Notes under the pieces: generated by a model
Database searches by the model: none
Told to the model about the DNA's origin: nothing
Seen by the model: the letters and a program-made list of their open reading frames with translations, nothing else
Assembly (NCBI GenBank): GCA_023525715.1
Contig: CM042011.1
Location: 60,275,354 to 60,339,353 of the forward strand
Direction of reading: 5' to 3'
Origin: Cichorium intybus
Taxonomy: Eukaryota > Streptophyta > Magnoliopsida > Asterales > Asteraceae
DNA length: 64,000 bases
Program-made: the position numbers and the translations under genes
Shown here: one piece after another, positions 13,476 through 26,515 of the stretch
Layout of the letters: every line of letters starts with the position of its first letter
Numbering within the stretch: position 1 is the stretch's first letter

Positions 13476-13990
13476 CCTAATAGATAATTAAACCACTTGA
13501 AAAAACCACAATTCTTTTTTGCATCTTACATATAAACCATATAACATACTTAAATTACAAATATAACTCTCAATCCATTATATATTTTGATCTTTATCCA
13601 ATATGTCAATATTCTTACTTGAACTCTACAACCATATAACTTACTTAAAGCTTGTGCATGAAATTGATAAAGAGCCCAAGGTAGGAAGATACCAATTGAT
13701 TAGTGAAAAAAAGAAGGGGAAACATAACTAATACACTTATTTTTTCCTTTTGCTTATGTGGATATATATTTGACACATAGATGTCACCTCAATAAATTTG
13801 TCTGCATAAGTTTGTAGAACTTGTTAATCAATTTCATTCGGTCAAAATTTGTTTATTTTTATAATATCTTTGAAAGTTACAATATTTTTAAATATCCGGT
13901 CCATTCATAAGAAGTGTTTATAAATAAAAACTACATCATTTTTAAACCAAGTATTCATATAATGCTTTCGTGCTATCTTTCATTGAAAAT

Positions 13991-15006
13991 TCTATCCTAA
14001 TAAATAAGTAACTCAAAGTGCCACGTGTCATCTTCTAAGCCCTCTTGTACACATGTTATTTTTATAGAATTTCTGATTTTCTTAAAATAAAAATTTGTTT
14101 GTCTGTTACTCTAAACTCCTTAATTATCTTGTAACTCCTCAATTAAGTGTGGATAATTAATGACTATAATGTGATATTATGAATAATCAATTAAGTGTGG
14201 GAGAAAAATTGACTGATTTGAGAAAGAGTAAATAAGGCTTTCGAGTTTTTTAGTTATTTTAAAATAGGATTAACCAATCTAAGTTAATGTCAATGAAAGA
14301 AATAGCATTGAACTTTGTAAAAAAATTCATTAATAACGTCATATATTTAAAATAAAATGGTTTTCTTAATATATAATTTTTTTAAATTCGCCAACCAACT
14401 AAGATAAAAATGATCTGCATATACATTGAATTTTGTATGAAACATCACATGTTTTTGAAAAAAAAAATATTAGTCAAAGAAACCAAACTATTAGCCGGCA
14501 TGAAACTATTTGCTGAAAGAAAACCATTAACGATTCATTGCTATGAACCTTAAATAAAATCCCTAAATTGTAAATCTGAAAACCTAAACCTAAACTATAA
14601 AAGAAACTACTTACCAAAAGAAACATTTTGCATATAAGTTGCATGCTCTTTGTAATATTACATTTTTTTAAACAAGCTGGAATTTACACATCGACCGTGG
14701 TATCACTACAAACAAAATGACATTTAATGACATAGAAAAGATGACACTAAATACCAAGAGAGTGCCACCAAAAGCGCTGCGACTAAAAGTATATAGTGGC
14801 ACTATTTTATTGTGTTGCTCAAACATTGAATATTTTGCCGAAGTATAACATTGTACTCTCATTTTTTTCTCTACCTCAGGTAAAGTTTACTATTTTCAAT
14901 TATTTTCTTATGGAAATATTTTTTTATGAACATTAACGTTTACATATTCATAATTTATATTTTTTATTTTTAATCATCCCGTGTAATACACGGGTCTTAC
15001 AACTAG
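13991..15006 (+). mobile_element. Non-autonomous Helitron (1016 bp)
   Basis: The 5' end is TCTATCCTAATAAATAAG. The 3' end has the hairpin CCCGTGTAATACACGGG (14978-14994), then 8 bases, then CTAG (15003-15006) followed by T. A 5' TC, a 3' hairpin and a CTRR end without target duplication are the Helitron signature. The paralogous segment lacks the insert (near 1235-1240). No Rep/helicase coding sequence is present, so it would need a partner. A 64-codon minus-strand open frame inside has no recognised domain. Confidence 0.85.
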
Positions 15007-15189
15007 TTAATGATATATCATTATAAATCATTGTAACTTTTTAGAAAAAAATTTGCAAACTACATTGTTTTTAAATAAAAAACTTCATCATTTAAACGAA
15101 AATTACACGTTTTGTCAAAAAAGTAATTGAAGAATAGAAACCCGCATTGTTATAAAAGAAATGCATTGTGTTAAAAAAATAAATAATAA

Positions 15190-15854
15190 CTAGTAAGATG
15201 GCTGTACGTTGCAGCGGGCTTATCATTTCAATATTTTCGATATCATTTTTATAATAGTCTCTTACCTAATCTTCATTTTTTGTAATTTATGTTAAATACG
15301 TGTACCATGTTTGTAATTTTACTATCAAACAGAGTATCTTTGTAAATTTGTTAAATACAGGGACCATTTTTGTTATTTCACTATTAGACGACCATATGTA
15401 TAATTATATACAAAATAGAGACTTTTAGAATTTTGCAAATAGGCATGGACCATTTTTATAAATTTTTTTAATAATGATAGTTTTGGTAATTTTTAGGAAT
15501 ATGACAAATTTTGCAAGATTGTTGTTAGACGGGGACCATTTTGTAATTTTATGAAACACGTTGACCATTTCTGTAAAGTTTTTATTAGGCAGTAGCTATT
15601 ATTATAACTTTATAAAATAAATGGACCATTTTTGTAAATCATCTATTAAGCAAGGAGTATATATGCAAATAACAGTGACCAATTTGTAATTTTATAAAAC
15701 ACAGGGATCATTTTTATAAAGTTTTTTTAGGCAATAGTTTTTATTGTAATTATATAAAACACAGAGACCATTCTTGTAATTCATGTATTAAGCAAGGATT
15801 ATATATGTAAAATTGCACATCTTCCTAAATTTCTTGATAAATAGTAATATTGGA
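15190..15854 (-). mobile_element. Second small Helitron, opposite orientation (665 bp)
   Basis: Read on the minus strand it begins TCCAATATTACTATTTATC at 15854 and ends CATCTTACTAG at 15190, with A before and T after as Helitron insertion requires. Just upstream of the CTAG is a weak hairpin (GCTG and CAGC around a 7-base loop). The paralogous segment lacks this stretch (near 1410-1425). The interior carries a two-copy tandem repeat and no coding sequence. Confidence 0.7.
15548..15815. repeat. Tandem repeat of about 130-150 bp inside the reverse Helitron
   Basis: Two diverged copies (about 15548-15671 and 15697-15815) share the order ACC-ATTT-TGTAA, GTTTTT-TTAGGCA, TATAAAA, TTAAGCAAGG and TATATATG. 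Repeats of this kind are common inside small Helitrons. Confidence 0.6.
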
Positions 15855-15875
15855 TAATAAACTACACTATTTTTT

Positions 15876-16045
15876 GAGAAATCTTATATCCTCATAATTT
15901 TTCTCCTAACTATTCTACTAAACATGTGAAATAATGACAAGTGGATTAAAATATTATTAATTTTATTGAATTTGACACTTGTAATCTTTTCAAATGGTTA
16001 GTAGGATGAGTAGAAAAAAAAAATTAGGAAAATATAAGATTTCTC
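15876..16045. mobile_element. 170-bp MITE, probably Mutator type
   Basis: Terminal inverted repeats GAGAAATCTTATAT at the left and ATATAAGATTTCTC at the right. It is flanked by the 9-bp direct repeat CTATTTTTT (15867-15875, 16046-16054). Copy 1 of the duplicated segment has the unoccupied site near 1428-1440. The 9-bp duplication points to a Mutator-like family. Confidence 0.82.
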
Positions 16046-16965
16046 CTATTTTTTTAAGAATGCACATTTCAGAAAACTTGCAACATTATAACCCAAAAAA
16101 CTGTAATAGTTTTAGCATACAAATCTATACATTTTATAAAAGATATTGAAAACTCAACAAAAGAATTTTATTTTTAACTAAAAAACAATACTGGAATTTA
16201 AAGAATCATATATGAAGTATAGTTAATAAACAAGTTTTGGAATTTTATCGATAATTCTTTTTCGCTATCAATCTCTATTTATAAATAAAATTCTATGAAA
16301 CTTTTGTATTTTGATTTTTTTGCGAATAAAAAGTTTAGTTTGAAAGCAACTAATTTTTGTTGGAAAGTTAAAATAAACTCAACAAACCACCTTGTAACCT
16401 ATGGCGTATAATGAATATAATATTTGCGTTGGATAATGATATATTTCTTTTAACATGTGGCATTCATAGAAAGGTACAACAAAAATCCTAATGATATATG
16501 TATTTCTTATTTGATATTTTGAGGCTTGTAAAGTTGAATATATGGTGTAATGGTGGACGCAACTTAAATAAAGTTGACAGACAATTATTAAACGTGCAAA
16601 AATCGAAAAGTGACACCAATTATTCAAAAGAAAATATTTAAGATTTATTAAAAGAAAACACTTATGGAGTTATGGTGTTGGACGTGTTTCAATTAATCAT
16701 TAGTTGAAGTCAGCAATCTTTGTTAATAAAAGAAAGAACTTTTAACTAAATTTAACATATTCGAAGAAAATCACATGAACTTTTTAAAAGTTAAAAGGCA
16801 GACAATAAACCTTTATGTATGTGTGTTCATGTTTAGGGGTCTTTTCACCAACCATTTTTTTTTTCAAATTTTTGTAGCTCATATTTACTAACTTTTCTTG
16901 ATTCACTTTGAATTTTTGTTATCGCTATTGCATGGGTTTGGACGAATTACATATTAAGGGAATTA

Positions 16966-17095
16966 CAAGTTGAGGCTAGCCCACTTGACTAACAATGTGA
17001 TTACTAACAAGGAGGTCATGGGTTCAAACCCTAACACTAACATAACAAGGAGTAGTTTAGGAGTAGGAGTAGTATAGATTTGCCGTTCAAAAAAA
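16966..17095 (+). mobile_element. tRNA-derived SINE (130 bp) with 17-bp target duplication
   Basis: Pol III promoter boxes are visible: an A box near 16977 (TAGCCCACTTG) and a B box GGTTCAAACCC (17021-17031). The 3' end is a short A run. Flanks carry the direct repeat ACATATTAAGGGAATTA (16949-16965, 17096-17112). The paralogous segment lacks the element (near 2310). It encodes no protein and depends on a LINE for mobility. Confidence 0.88.
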
Positions 17096-17250
17096 ACATA
17101 TTAAGGGAATTAAATGACGGGGGGTATTATGGTAATTTACTAAAGGGTTTAAAATTAAATAGCAAATCTACCTTGAACCAACAATTACTTTGCTAATGAA
17201 CTTCATTGATAAAAGAGCAACTTCAATATAAAACCATTAGTGTATAGTGA

Positions 17251-18141
17251 AATTCAAAAGCCATGGTCAAAACTTCGGTACAACACACAACTCGAATTGA
17301 TCAACAAATGATTTGATGATTATCCCTTCACAAGCATTTGATAGAATACATGGAGTGCAACTAATAGCCCAAGATGTCTACACTTCTCTAGTTGTTGGGC
17401 TTTCCTTCTTTATACAATTTAACAATTATATTATAATATGAAAAGTAGGTTTTATAGCCTGGAGGTTTATATACGAGACTTCATTTAAAGGGAAAATATT
17501 GTGTGTTACTACTTTGTATGAAAATAGAACATCTCATGACTGTTTAAAAAGGGAGAAGTAAAATCAAGCTAGCATTGGATCACCCTAAATCATTTTCTTT
17601 CCAACATCACTCTATCAAGCTCTTTGCTCAGAAAAGAAACTAAGATACATTATGAAATTATGTGATTCTCATGTCTGCATATGAATGTCAATGTTGTTTT
17701 TTTTTTTTTTCCCCTTTAGTTATTTTTGTTTCATAATCTAATTATTCGTTGGGATTTTTTCAGGGAGAATAGCAAAATGGTTGCAATTAAAAGATTCTCT
17801 GTTAGAATATGATCCGTTAGCAGTATAATTTTTATTCATGCTAGAAAGTTTCTAAAGCTTCGCTTAACAGAGCTAGAAATTCCAAAATCTACAAAAGCTC
17901 AACACTTTGATAATTGTCATTTAGCTATTTTACCCATTAACATGTTTTAACTTAAATTGATTTTCATCATATTTTTTTACTAATAAACTACATATGTGGA
18001 TTTGTAGGGAGGAGATTAATAAGATCATTGCAAATTGAAAAAGGACTATCCTAGAGGAACTAAATCTGTAATTTTCTATTTTTTTAGTTAATGTTTATAA
18101 TGTTTTTATGTACATATGATTATTTGAATTTATAATATTTT
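17251..18141. other. Intergenic DNA without a recognised feature
   Basis: AT-rich sequence with a poly-T run near 17698-17710. No gene, RNA or element ends were supported. Confidence 0.5.
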
Positions 18142-18151
18142 TAGCCTATAT

Positions 18152-18335
18152 TGTCGTTTGTGAATTGAGAGAAGAAAAAAGAGAATGTATTATGTATTCT
18201 CATTCATACTGAACAAAAGAATATTAGAGTACATATATACATCGCTAAGCTACACCAACTAAGCTAACGTGAACTGAACTAACTAACTACTTTCTAACTA
18301 ACTAACGTCTGTTACATAACGATAAATAACCGCCA
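18152..18335 (-). repeat. 3' LTR of the minus-strand copia element
   Basis: On the minus strand it starts TGGCGGTTATTTATC and ends CACAAACGACA. It pairs with 22766-22948. Confidence 0.9.
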
Positions 18336-18345
18336 ATATCCCCCC

Positions 18346-21300
18346 TCAAGATGGACGGGAAAAGATATTTTTCATGGCCATCTTGGATAGAATAGGAAGT
18401 AGTTTAGCACGTGGTAATGGTTTGGTGAATATATCTGCTAGTTGGAACTGAGTTCAAATGGGCATCAACCGAATGACTTGAGTAATAATCTTGTCTCGTA
18501 TGAAATGGCAGTCAAGTTCTATGTGTTTGGTTCTCTCATGGAATGTTGGGTTGGAGGCTAGCTGAATGGAAGAATTATTGTCACAAAACACAGGAGATGC
18601 TGATGTGCTGCAAATTCCGAAATCGAATAATAAATGCCTTAGCCAAATAAGCTCACATGTTACAGCAGCAATTGCTCGATATTCTGCTTCAGTGGAAGAT
18701 CTTGAAATGGTTGTCTGCTTTTAGATTTCCAAGAAACAAGAGAGTCACCCAAAAATACACAAAATCCAGTGACAGATCTTCGTGAGTCTTGACAACCAGC
18801 CCAGTCAGAATCACTAAAGGCCCTTAATTGTAATGACGATCTGGCAGAAAAGAATAAACCTTGGCCAGGTGAAGATTTAAGAAACCGAAGTAAATGAGTG
18901 GCAGTAGTCATATGAGGAATCCTTGGTTTTGTGACAAATTGACTTAAACAATGAACTGCATATGTAATGTCTGGACGCGTAATAGTTAGATACATTAGTC
19001 GTCCAATTAACCTTCGATATTGAGCTGGATTTTCTAATAAAGGACCATCAAATTTCGAATATTTACACTTAGGATCCATAGGATAATTTGTAGGTTTAGC
19101 TGCTAATAAACCAGAATCTTCCAATAGCTGTAAAGTATATTGTCTTTGAGAAATTAGAATGCCTTCTGTGGTTCGTGCAATCTCTAAACCCAAAAAGTGT
19201 TTTAATTGACCAAGATCTTTGAGTTTAAATTCATTGCTTAAAGAGATCTTTAAAGCATTAATATCATCAATGGAAGCAACCGTAATAACAATATCGTCAA
19301 CGTATACGAGAAGGGCAATAAAGGAAGAATCTTTTCCACGAAAAAATAGTGAATAATCTGCCTTGGATTGAGTAAAACCAATTGAAATGAGAAAAGTGGA
19401 AAATTTGGCATACCACTGTCTAGATGCTTGACGTAAACCATACAAAGATTTGTCTAGTTTACAGACCATTTGTTGATTTTGAGAAGAAAGTGGAATGGAA
19501 TAACCTTTGGGAAGTTCCATATAAACCTCTTCATTTAGTTCCCCGTTGAGAAATGCGTTATTAACATCTAATTGAACAAGAGGCCAAGCTTTTTTGTGCA
19601 GCAATGGCTAATAACAATTTGACAGTGACCAGCTTTGCAACAGGAGAATATGTATCTAGAAAGTCTACCCCTTCTTGTTGATTAAATCCCTTTGCTACCA
19701 AACGGGCTTTAAAACGATCTATAGACCCATCACTTCTTCTTTTGATCTTATAGACCCATTTACATCCAAGGGCTTTGCGATTGGAAGGAAGAGGAACCAC
19801 TGTCCAGGTGTTGTTGAGTTCTAATGCTTGTAATTCCTCATCCATAGCTTGTTGCCAAACTTCAAATTTAGATGCATCCTTATAAGTCTTTGGTTCAGTT
19901 TGTGTTGATAATGCCAGTGTATAAGCTCGATAAGTATGTGATAATTGTTCATAGTCAAGAACATTAGATAAAGGATATTTGCATGTGGAATGAGAAAGTG
20001 AATTAGAAACTAATTGACAATGATAGTCCCTTAGGTAAGAAGGAGGATTTCGATTTCTTTGAGGACGAACATGTGGAGAAGAATGGTTAATAACTGGAGG
20101 TGGTGGAATAATAGGAGCATTTGAAACAATTGGAATATTATTATGATTATCAGAATCAACATACGAAGTGGGAACAACAGGAAGAACAAAGGAAGAGAAA
20201 ATGTCTGGTTGAAACTGATGTGTAGAATGTATAAAGGGAAAGATGTTCTCATGAAAGATAACATCTCTAGAAAAAATGATTTGGTTAGTGGAAATATCTA
20301 AGAGTTTATATGCTTTCATGCCATTAGGATAGCCAATGAAGACATATGGTTTAGCTTTAGGTTGAAATTTGGTTCGATGTGCATGTAATGTAGATGCAAA
20401 TGCTAAACATCCAAATGAACGAAGGAGTGAGAGATCAGGAGGTTTGGTATGGAGTTTCTCATAAGGAGATATTTTTCCAAGAAGTTTAGTGGGTGTTCGG
20501 TTGATGAGATATGTGGCAGTCAACACACAGTCTGACCAAAAACGAATCGGTATTTTAGATTGGAAATATAATGCTCGAGCAACATTCAACAAATGTTGAT
20601 GTTTTCTTTCAACTATTGAATTTTGCTGAGGTAGCTCCACGCAAGAAAACTGATGTAAAACTCCTTGTTGTTGAAAAAATTGAGTAAAAGCAAGTTCTTT
20701 GGCATTATCAGACCGAAAACACTTTATTTGGGCATTATACTGTGTGGATATGAGTTGGAAAAATCGAGGAACTATGTGTTGAACATCAGATTTATGCTTT
20801 ATCAAGTAAACCCATGTAAATCGGGTAGCATCATCAACCAAGGTAACAAAATACTGATAACCATCATGAGAAACAACATGAAAAGGTTCCCAAATATCAC
20901 AATGTACCAGCTCAAAAGGTTTAGTGGTAATCGTATTTTTGGAAGGAAAAGACAAACGTTTTTGTTTAGCTAATGGACAAACTGAACAAACTTTATTTTG
21001 AGAGTCTTTATCTAAAGAATGATAACCAAGCATCTTGAGTTTCTCATCAGATGGATGGCCCATTCTTTGATGCCACTGATGAGTAGAAACTGCAAAAACT
21101 CTATCGTGTTTGTGATGTAAGTCCATTAGGTAGAGTCCATCAAGAACATCAGCCCTGCCAATCGTGCTCTTGGATTTGATCTGTCGAATCAAAGCATGAT
21201 CGGAGTATAGTTTGACCATAAGTGTTTGTTCTTTTGTGAGAGAAGAAACAGATATCAAATTTAACTCAAATTGAGGAACGTATAACACATTCTTGAGTAA

Positions 21301-22614
21301 TAAATCGTTTGTGAGTTGAATGTTACCCATCAAATTTACCTGGATAAGCATGTGATTGGGTAATTTGACCCTTGTGTGCCTGATTGTTTGAACATTCATG
21401 AACAATCGTCGATCATTACAAATATGTCGAGTTGCACCTGAATCTAAAATCCAAATATTGGACGTATATAAACCATTACTAATAGTTTGGACACGATATA
21501 TACCTGAGTGGGTATCATTAGTCATTGTGACGGCATTGACAGATGCAAGTTTTCCTGTGAGCATTGAAATGATCTGTTCACATTGATCTTGAGTAAGATT
21601 GGTAATAGCATCATTGTGAGCTAGATTAGTATCTTTAAGATCAAAAGATTGTTGTGAATTATCAGTAGAAACGGAATTTGCCCTTGAATCATTAAAATTC
21701 GAGCGATATCCTAGAGGAAAGCCGTGAAGACGATAACATTTCTCCTGAGTATGACCAGTCTTATGGCAATGAATGCAGACAGGTGGCTGAGATCTTTTGA
21801 AGTTTCGATAAATTTGATTCTGAGATTGATCGCCTGTGGAATTCTTTGAATTGTTGTTATTGCTACGAACATGAAATGCCATTGCGGAATTCAATTGATT
21901 AGATCCAACATCTCTTTGGCGTTCTTCTTGAATGACAAGAGAAAAAATGCGATTAGTCGAAGGAATTGGATCCATAAGCAAGATCTGACCTCGAATTTGA
22001 GAATACGTATCATTAAGCCCCATTAAAAAGCTTAGAGTCTGTTCAGCATCCTTAGCACCACCACAAGTACACAGACCACAAGTGCAGTGAGCGTTGTAGT
22101 CTGCTAGTTCTTCCCATAAAACCTTGAGTTTTGTAAAATAAACACTAACAGTATCTTGACCCTGAGTAGTGTTCATTAGATATCTTTTAAGTTGAAAAAT
22201 ACGAGGTCCATTGCTTTGTTTAAAACGCTCATTAAGTTCTTTCCACATTTGATGAGCAGTTTTCAGATAGATGATACTGGCAGAAATCTCCTTGGAAACA
22301 GAGTTTAAAATCCATGATATAACAACATTATTGTTTCTGGACCAAGCATTGAAGCGAACCTGATCATCGAGGCTTGGTTGTGGCAAGGATCCATCAACAA
22401 AAGCTAATTTGTTCTTCACAGACAAGGCAATCGTCATAGATATATTCCAGGATGCGTAGTTGTCACCTGTGAGTGTTTGTGAAACTAACACTAAACCAGG
22501 TCCATCAGAATGATGAAGAAAGTACGGATCACTGCTCACAGACGAATCAGTATTTTGTGGAATTGGATTAGAGTTTGAAGAATTAGCTGCCATTGGCGTA
22601 AGTTGTTGAATCAA
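18346..22614 (-). pseudogene. Copia gag-pol polyprotein, frameshifted
   Basis: The first open part (22614 down to 19561, 1017 codons) holds the gag N-terminal domain (LTGDNYASWNISM), a CCHC knuckle (CIHCHKTGHTQEKC), protease WILDSGATRHIC, pre-integrase HQRMGHP, integrase motifs VHCDIWEPF, RSDNAKEL and NSIVERKHQ, and the start of reverse transcriptase (FKARLVAKGF). A one-base change in a run of six T on the plus strand (19590-19595) shifts the frame. The next part (to 18660) holds LDVNNAFLNG, YVDDIVI and the RNase H motif SDSDWAG. A second shift near 18700-18725 and a stop at 18454-18456 precede the remnant LADIFTKPL and the terminal TGA at 18346-18348. The start may be the Met at 22593 rather than 22614. 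Confidence 0.92.
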
Positions 22615-22750
22615 AAAGGAAAAGAAAAATCAAACTGATCAATTAAATGATCAAAGAAAGACAGAGTAAGATCAATTGATTGATCAATTGAATCATCGAA
22701 GAAAAACAGAGTAAGATCAAAAGATCCAAAAAAAAAATGCAGAAGAAATT

Positions 22751-22762
22751 GCTCTGATACCA
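22751..22762 (-). other. Primer-binding site of the minus-strand copia element
   Basis: Minus strand TGGTATCAGAGC, a perfect complement to the 3' end of plant initiator tRNA-Met, lies 3 bases inside the 5' LTR. Confidence 0.92.
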
Positions 22763-22765
22763 TAT

Positions 22766-22948
22766 TGTCGTTTGTGAATTGAGAGAAGAAAAAGGAGAAT
22801 GTATTCTGTATTCTCATTCATACAGAACAAAGAATATTATAGTACATATATACATCGCTAAGCTACACCAACTAAGCTAACGTGAACTGAACTAACTAAC
22901 TACTTTCTAACTAACTAACGTCTGTTATATAACGATAAATAACCACGA
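22766..22948 (-). repeat. 5' LTR of the minus-strand copia element
   Basis: Pairs with 18152-18335. Its outer end reads ..CCACGA on the plus strand where the partner has ..CCGCCA, so the terminal dinucleotide is mutated. Confidence 0.88.
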
Positions 22949-23150
22949 ATAGCCTATATTGTAAATTGAATTATTTGGTAATATATTAATTCTAGGTTAT
23001 TTATCATTTTTTGTAATCATAATTTTTAATATCTTTTTTTAATTATGTATTATGTAGTTCGCATATAAAATAAACATTTAGTTGTCTTTTTATAATATTT
23101 TTCCCTAGGTCATTAAACCAGACAACCAAGTTGTTAATCTTTTAAATAGG

Positions 23151-26100
23151 TGTGACACCACATTTCTACTGTTTGCAAATACTATGGTTTTTCGTATAAA
23201 TACGTGAATATAAAAATACGGTTTATCAAAAACCGATAATTTACATGTTTGAAACTGTGGGTGTTACAAATCCATATCAAGTCTAACCATAGTAAGCAGG
23301 AAAAAGATTAAACCTTGCGCCCAAGTTAGGAGCTGACTCAAGCTCCACTCCAGCTAAACTTCATCCCATTTATAGCAACTTATTTTAACCTGGAATACAT
23401 GGCAAAACATAGAATACGTAAGACAAAAATGTCTCGTGAGTTACATGAGTTTTAGACTCAAACCTTTATCTTCTTTTTCCAACTTTTTATAAAAATTTAC
23501 ATCATAAACTTCTATCAAAAACTTTATAGTAATAACATACTATAACTCTTTACTTCTTTATATTATTTCATAACATACTCTGGAAAAATAGCATCTTTCA
23601 AAACCTTACAGTAGTAACATACTATAACTCTTTACTTTTCAAAATCACTTCATAATATGCTTTATAAAAAATAACTTTTTCCTTACTTTCTTTGACTGGT
23701 TTTATAAGCTTGCTGGATTTTTATACTTAGGGCTTTAATCACCATAAGTGATACCCCAAGTCTCTATGGCTAGAAAGAACGGATCAATCCTCACCATAGA
23801 AGTGCTGAGGCAATCTACTTCGCGATGGGGTTTTTTCCCAGTAGACCCCTTACCTAACCCGGGTAGGTTGGAACATAGTTCCTTTACTAACGCTGCTTGC
23901 TACAATTACCAGTCATACAAAATACTTGCTGCTTGCTTGAACATTTCTCATATACATATAACTTGTGGCTAGATGTCAAACTACATCATTTTATGTCTTT
24001 ATGGCTAGATGCCAAATATAGCTTTTATCACATAATAATCATATGTTTAAAACATTTTTTTCTAATATGCTAAACTTTATACCAAAACATATTTTCCAAC
24101 ATCTTATGGCTATATGCCATTCATACTCGAAAACATATACGGTTTGTAACCAAAACATACTTCTTAAACATATTGTGGCTATATGTCATTCATACTTGAA
24201 AACATATATAACTTGTAATCAAAATATACTTTCACATAATTGGTTCATAGACCAACATACTTTCACTTAATTTAACGTATAGTTCAAAACATAACTTCAA
24301 ATATAGCATCATACTTTCTCATCAAATTAGAAATAATACTCTTGCAAATAATTTCACATAAAGAGATTTTATAAGAAATCTTGTAAATACTTACTTGCCA
24401 TGTACCCCAAAATGGGTAAAAATACTGCATGTACTCACCTCGAATCGGCAATGTAGAAATCCATGCGGAAATTCCGCAAATCCAACCAAGCTTAAAACCG
24501 CACACCTTATACTCCTATAAGGTATATTAAATTAATTATTACCAAATACACTAATTAACGTTACTATAAATAGATACTTATAGCATTGCTTATAGTTTAA
24601 ATGTTTATAATTTTCGACATGCACCGTGTCTCAACATATATCCCCACCCCTTTTTATTTACTTTTACCCAACAAATAAGTTATTATATGATTCAATTAAT
24701 TTTAAGTAAACCCAAGCCCACATCATGACACCCAAAACCAAAAACTAAGATGATTATCACAAAAGAGGAAACTGACAGCAAGGCTGATTTCTGGACCCTC
24801 AACAAGATTTGCAATATTAGGTCAGGGAATGATTGAAAATAAAATCCAATAAAAATCATGGGTAAACTAGACTCAAGAAAAATGTCACAGGGCCTGACAT
24901 CATGTCATTTTCAATTTTCAAGAATAAATGAAAAATCTCCAAAGTTGACTGATGCAATCAGTCCACCCACTGAACCACACCTTAAGGAAATAATAATCGC
25001 TCAAAATAGGTTAAGAACTGAACTCTAAAATTTGGTGAGGACAAACTAGACTTCAACAGGGAACTAAGGCAACTGACCTTGCCCCCAAACCATTTTTGTA
25101 CATTTAACTATGAATTTCGGAAGACAGGGTACCAAAACTGACAGCACCTGGACCAATTAGTGAAAATGGACAATTCCACATGACTTAGGATCTGAATCAA
25201 TTCATAAACCTTTAAGAGAACAAACTAGACACAATTAACAATTCAGGGACATAAAATGCAATCCAATTGGACATTCACACGATTTTATATGAATTTACCA
25301 ATTTAAGAATTAACAATCACACAATATGAAGGAAATGAGCAGCAACATTTCTGTCACAACTCAGCATAGCTTGACAAGATTGGTCCAAAAACCTGACTTC
25401 TGAAAAGAAATAAGTCAAGCCTTTTGGATGAGTTGCACTAGACATGAAGATAAAGCTCTCATCATAAAATCAAACTCAAAGCATAAGCCAACTGAGAATT
25501 AAAAATCGTGCAACACGGACAATGTGCACAGCTACAATTCTGGTTCAGTCAAAGAGAAGGCATTGGAACCCTAGCTTCCTAATGGAATTGGATCAAGCCC
25601 TCTGGATGGAACACTTTAGACATGAGGATGGAATTTCCCTCAAAATTTCAGACCTAAACTATATACCATTTGGGAAATAAAAATCCCACAAGTTGACCTA
25701 GGTGTGCAGCAGCCAATCTGTGGAAGTCGGGTTGCACACACCAAAATCCAAACCAAAACAATGAACTGGGTAAATTCCTTTTGGTCGAGTATGGCTCATG
25801 ACAAGGTTCTTCTCCACACAAAATTTCAGAACAATCCAGTAAACACACGATTTTACAAGAATTTCACAACACAATTGGACACAGAAATCATACTCATGGA
25901 AATCGGGTTCAAAACCCTAGAAAACGACTGAACGAGGTCTGAACCCCAACTGATGAACTGAAGAAGACATCGAGACGAAACCATGGGCACTGGAATCACC
26001 TAATTTGGACATCGTATGATTTTTCTACGAATTATACAACATAGGACAGATTATTACCTCTTTGAAGCTAAAATCTTCAATTCCAAGCTATAAATCTGAT

Positions 26101-26442
26101 TCCTTGCTTCAATCTTGTGAATTCCAGAAATCAATTCTTCCAAGAACTTCTCCTGTGACTTCTCCAAACTTCTGCAACTATGAGAGATATTTCTCTCTTT
26201 AATAATTGCCATTTTTCAGTTTAGTCCCTGAAGTTCTCTTCCTTGGACTTTAGGCACCAACATTAGGTTTTTACCACATGTAACTATCTTTCTTACATTT
26301 TTAGTCCAAACTAGAATTATACTTTCATAATAACTCTTGTATATGGTCAAATGACCAAATTATCCTTCCCATGGTAAAATGACCAAATTACCCTTCTCAT
26401 GGTAAAATGACCAAATTACCCTTACGAGCATAATTTCTCACT

Positions 26443-26515
<73 letters not shown>

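Larger units (their letters stand above)
12901..17250 (+). repeat. Duplicated segment, copy 2, expanded by nested insertions
   Basis: Colinear with 452-2545 but about twice as long. The extra length is mostly explained by insertions absent from copy 1: 13194-13475, a Helitron at 13991-15006, a reverse Helitron at 15190-15854, a MITE at 15876-16045 and a SINE at 16966-17095. No gene is recognised in the backbone. Confidence 0.75.
18152..22948 (-). mobile_element. Ty1/copia element with short LTRs, minus strand (4.8 kb)
   Basis: Two LTRs of about 184 bp enclose a primer-binding site, a damaged gag-pol and a polypurine tract (CTTGAGGGGGGATA on the minus strand, next to the LTR at 18335). The LTRs differ at about seven positions plus one indel (near 4 percent), so it is older than the 4.9-12.7 kb element. 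Both sides carry TAGCCTATAT (18142-18151 and 22950-22959), longer than the usual 5-bp copia duplication. Short LTRs and a CCHC box followed by YRLHGFP suggest the Ale/Retrofit lineage; that lineage call is tentative. Confidence 0.93.
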
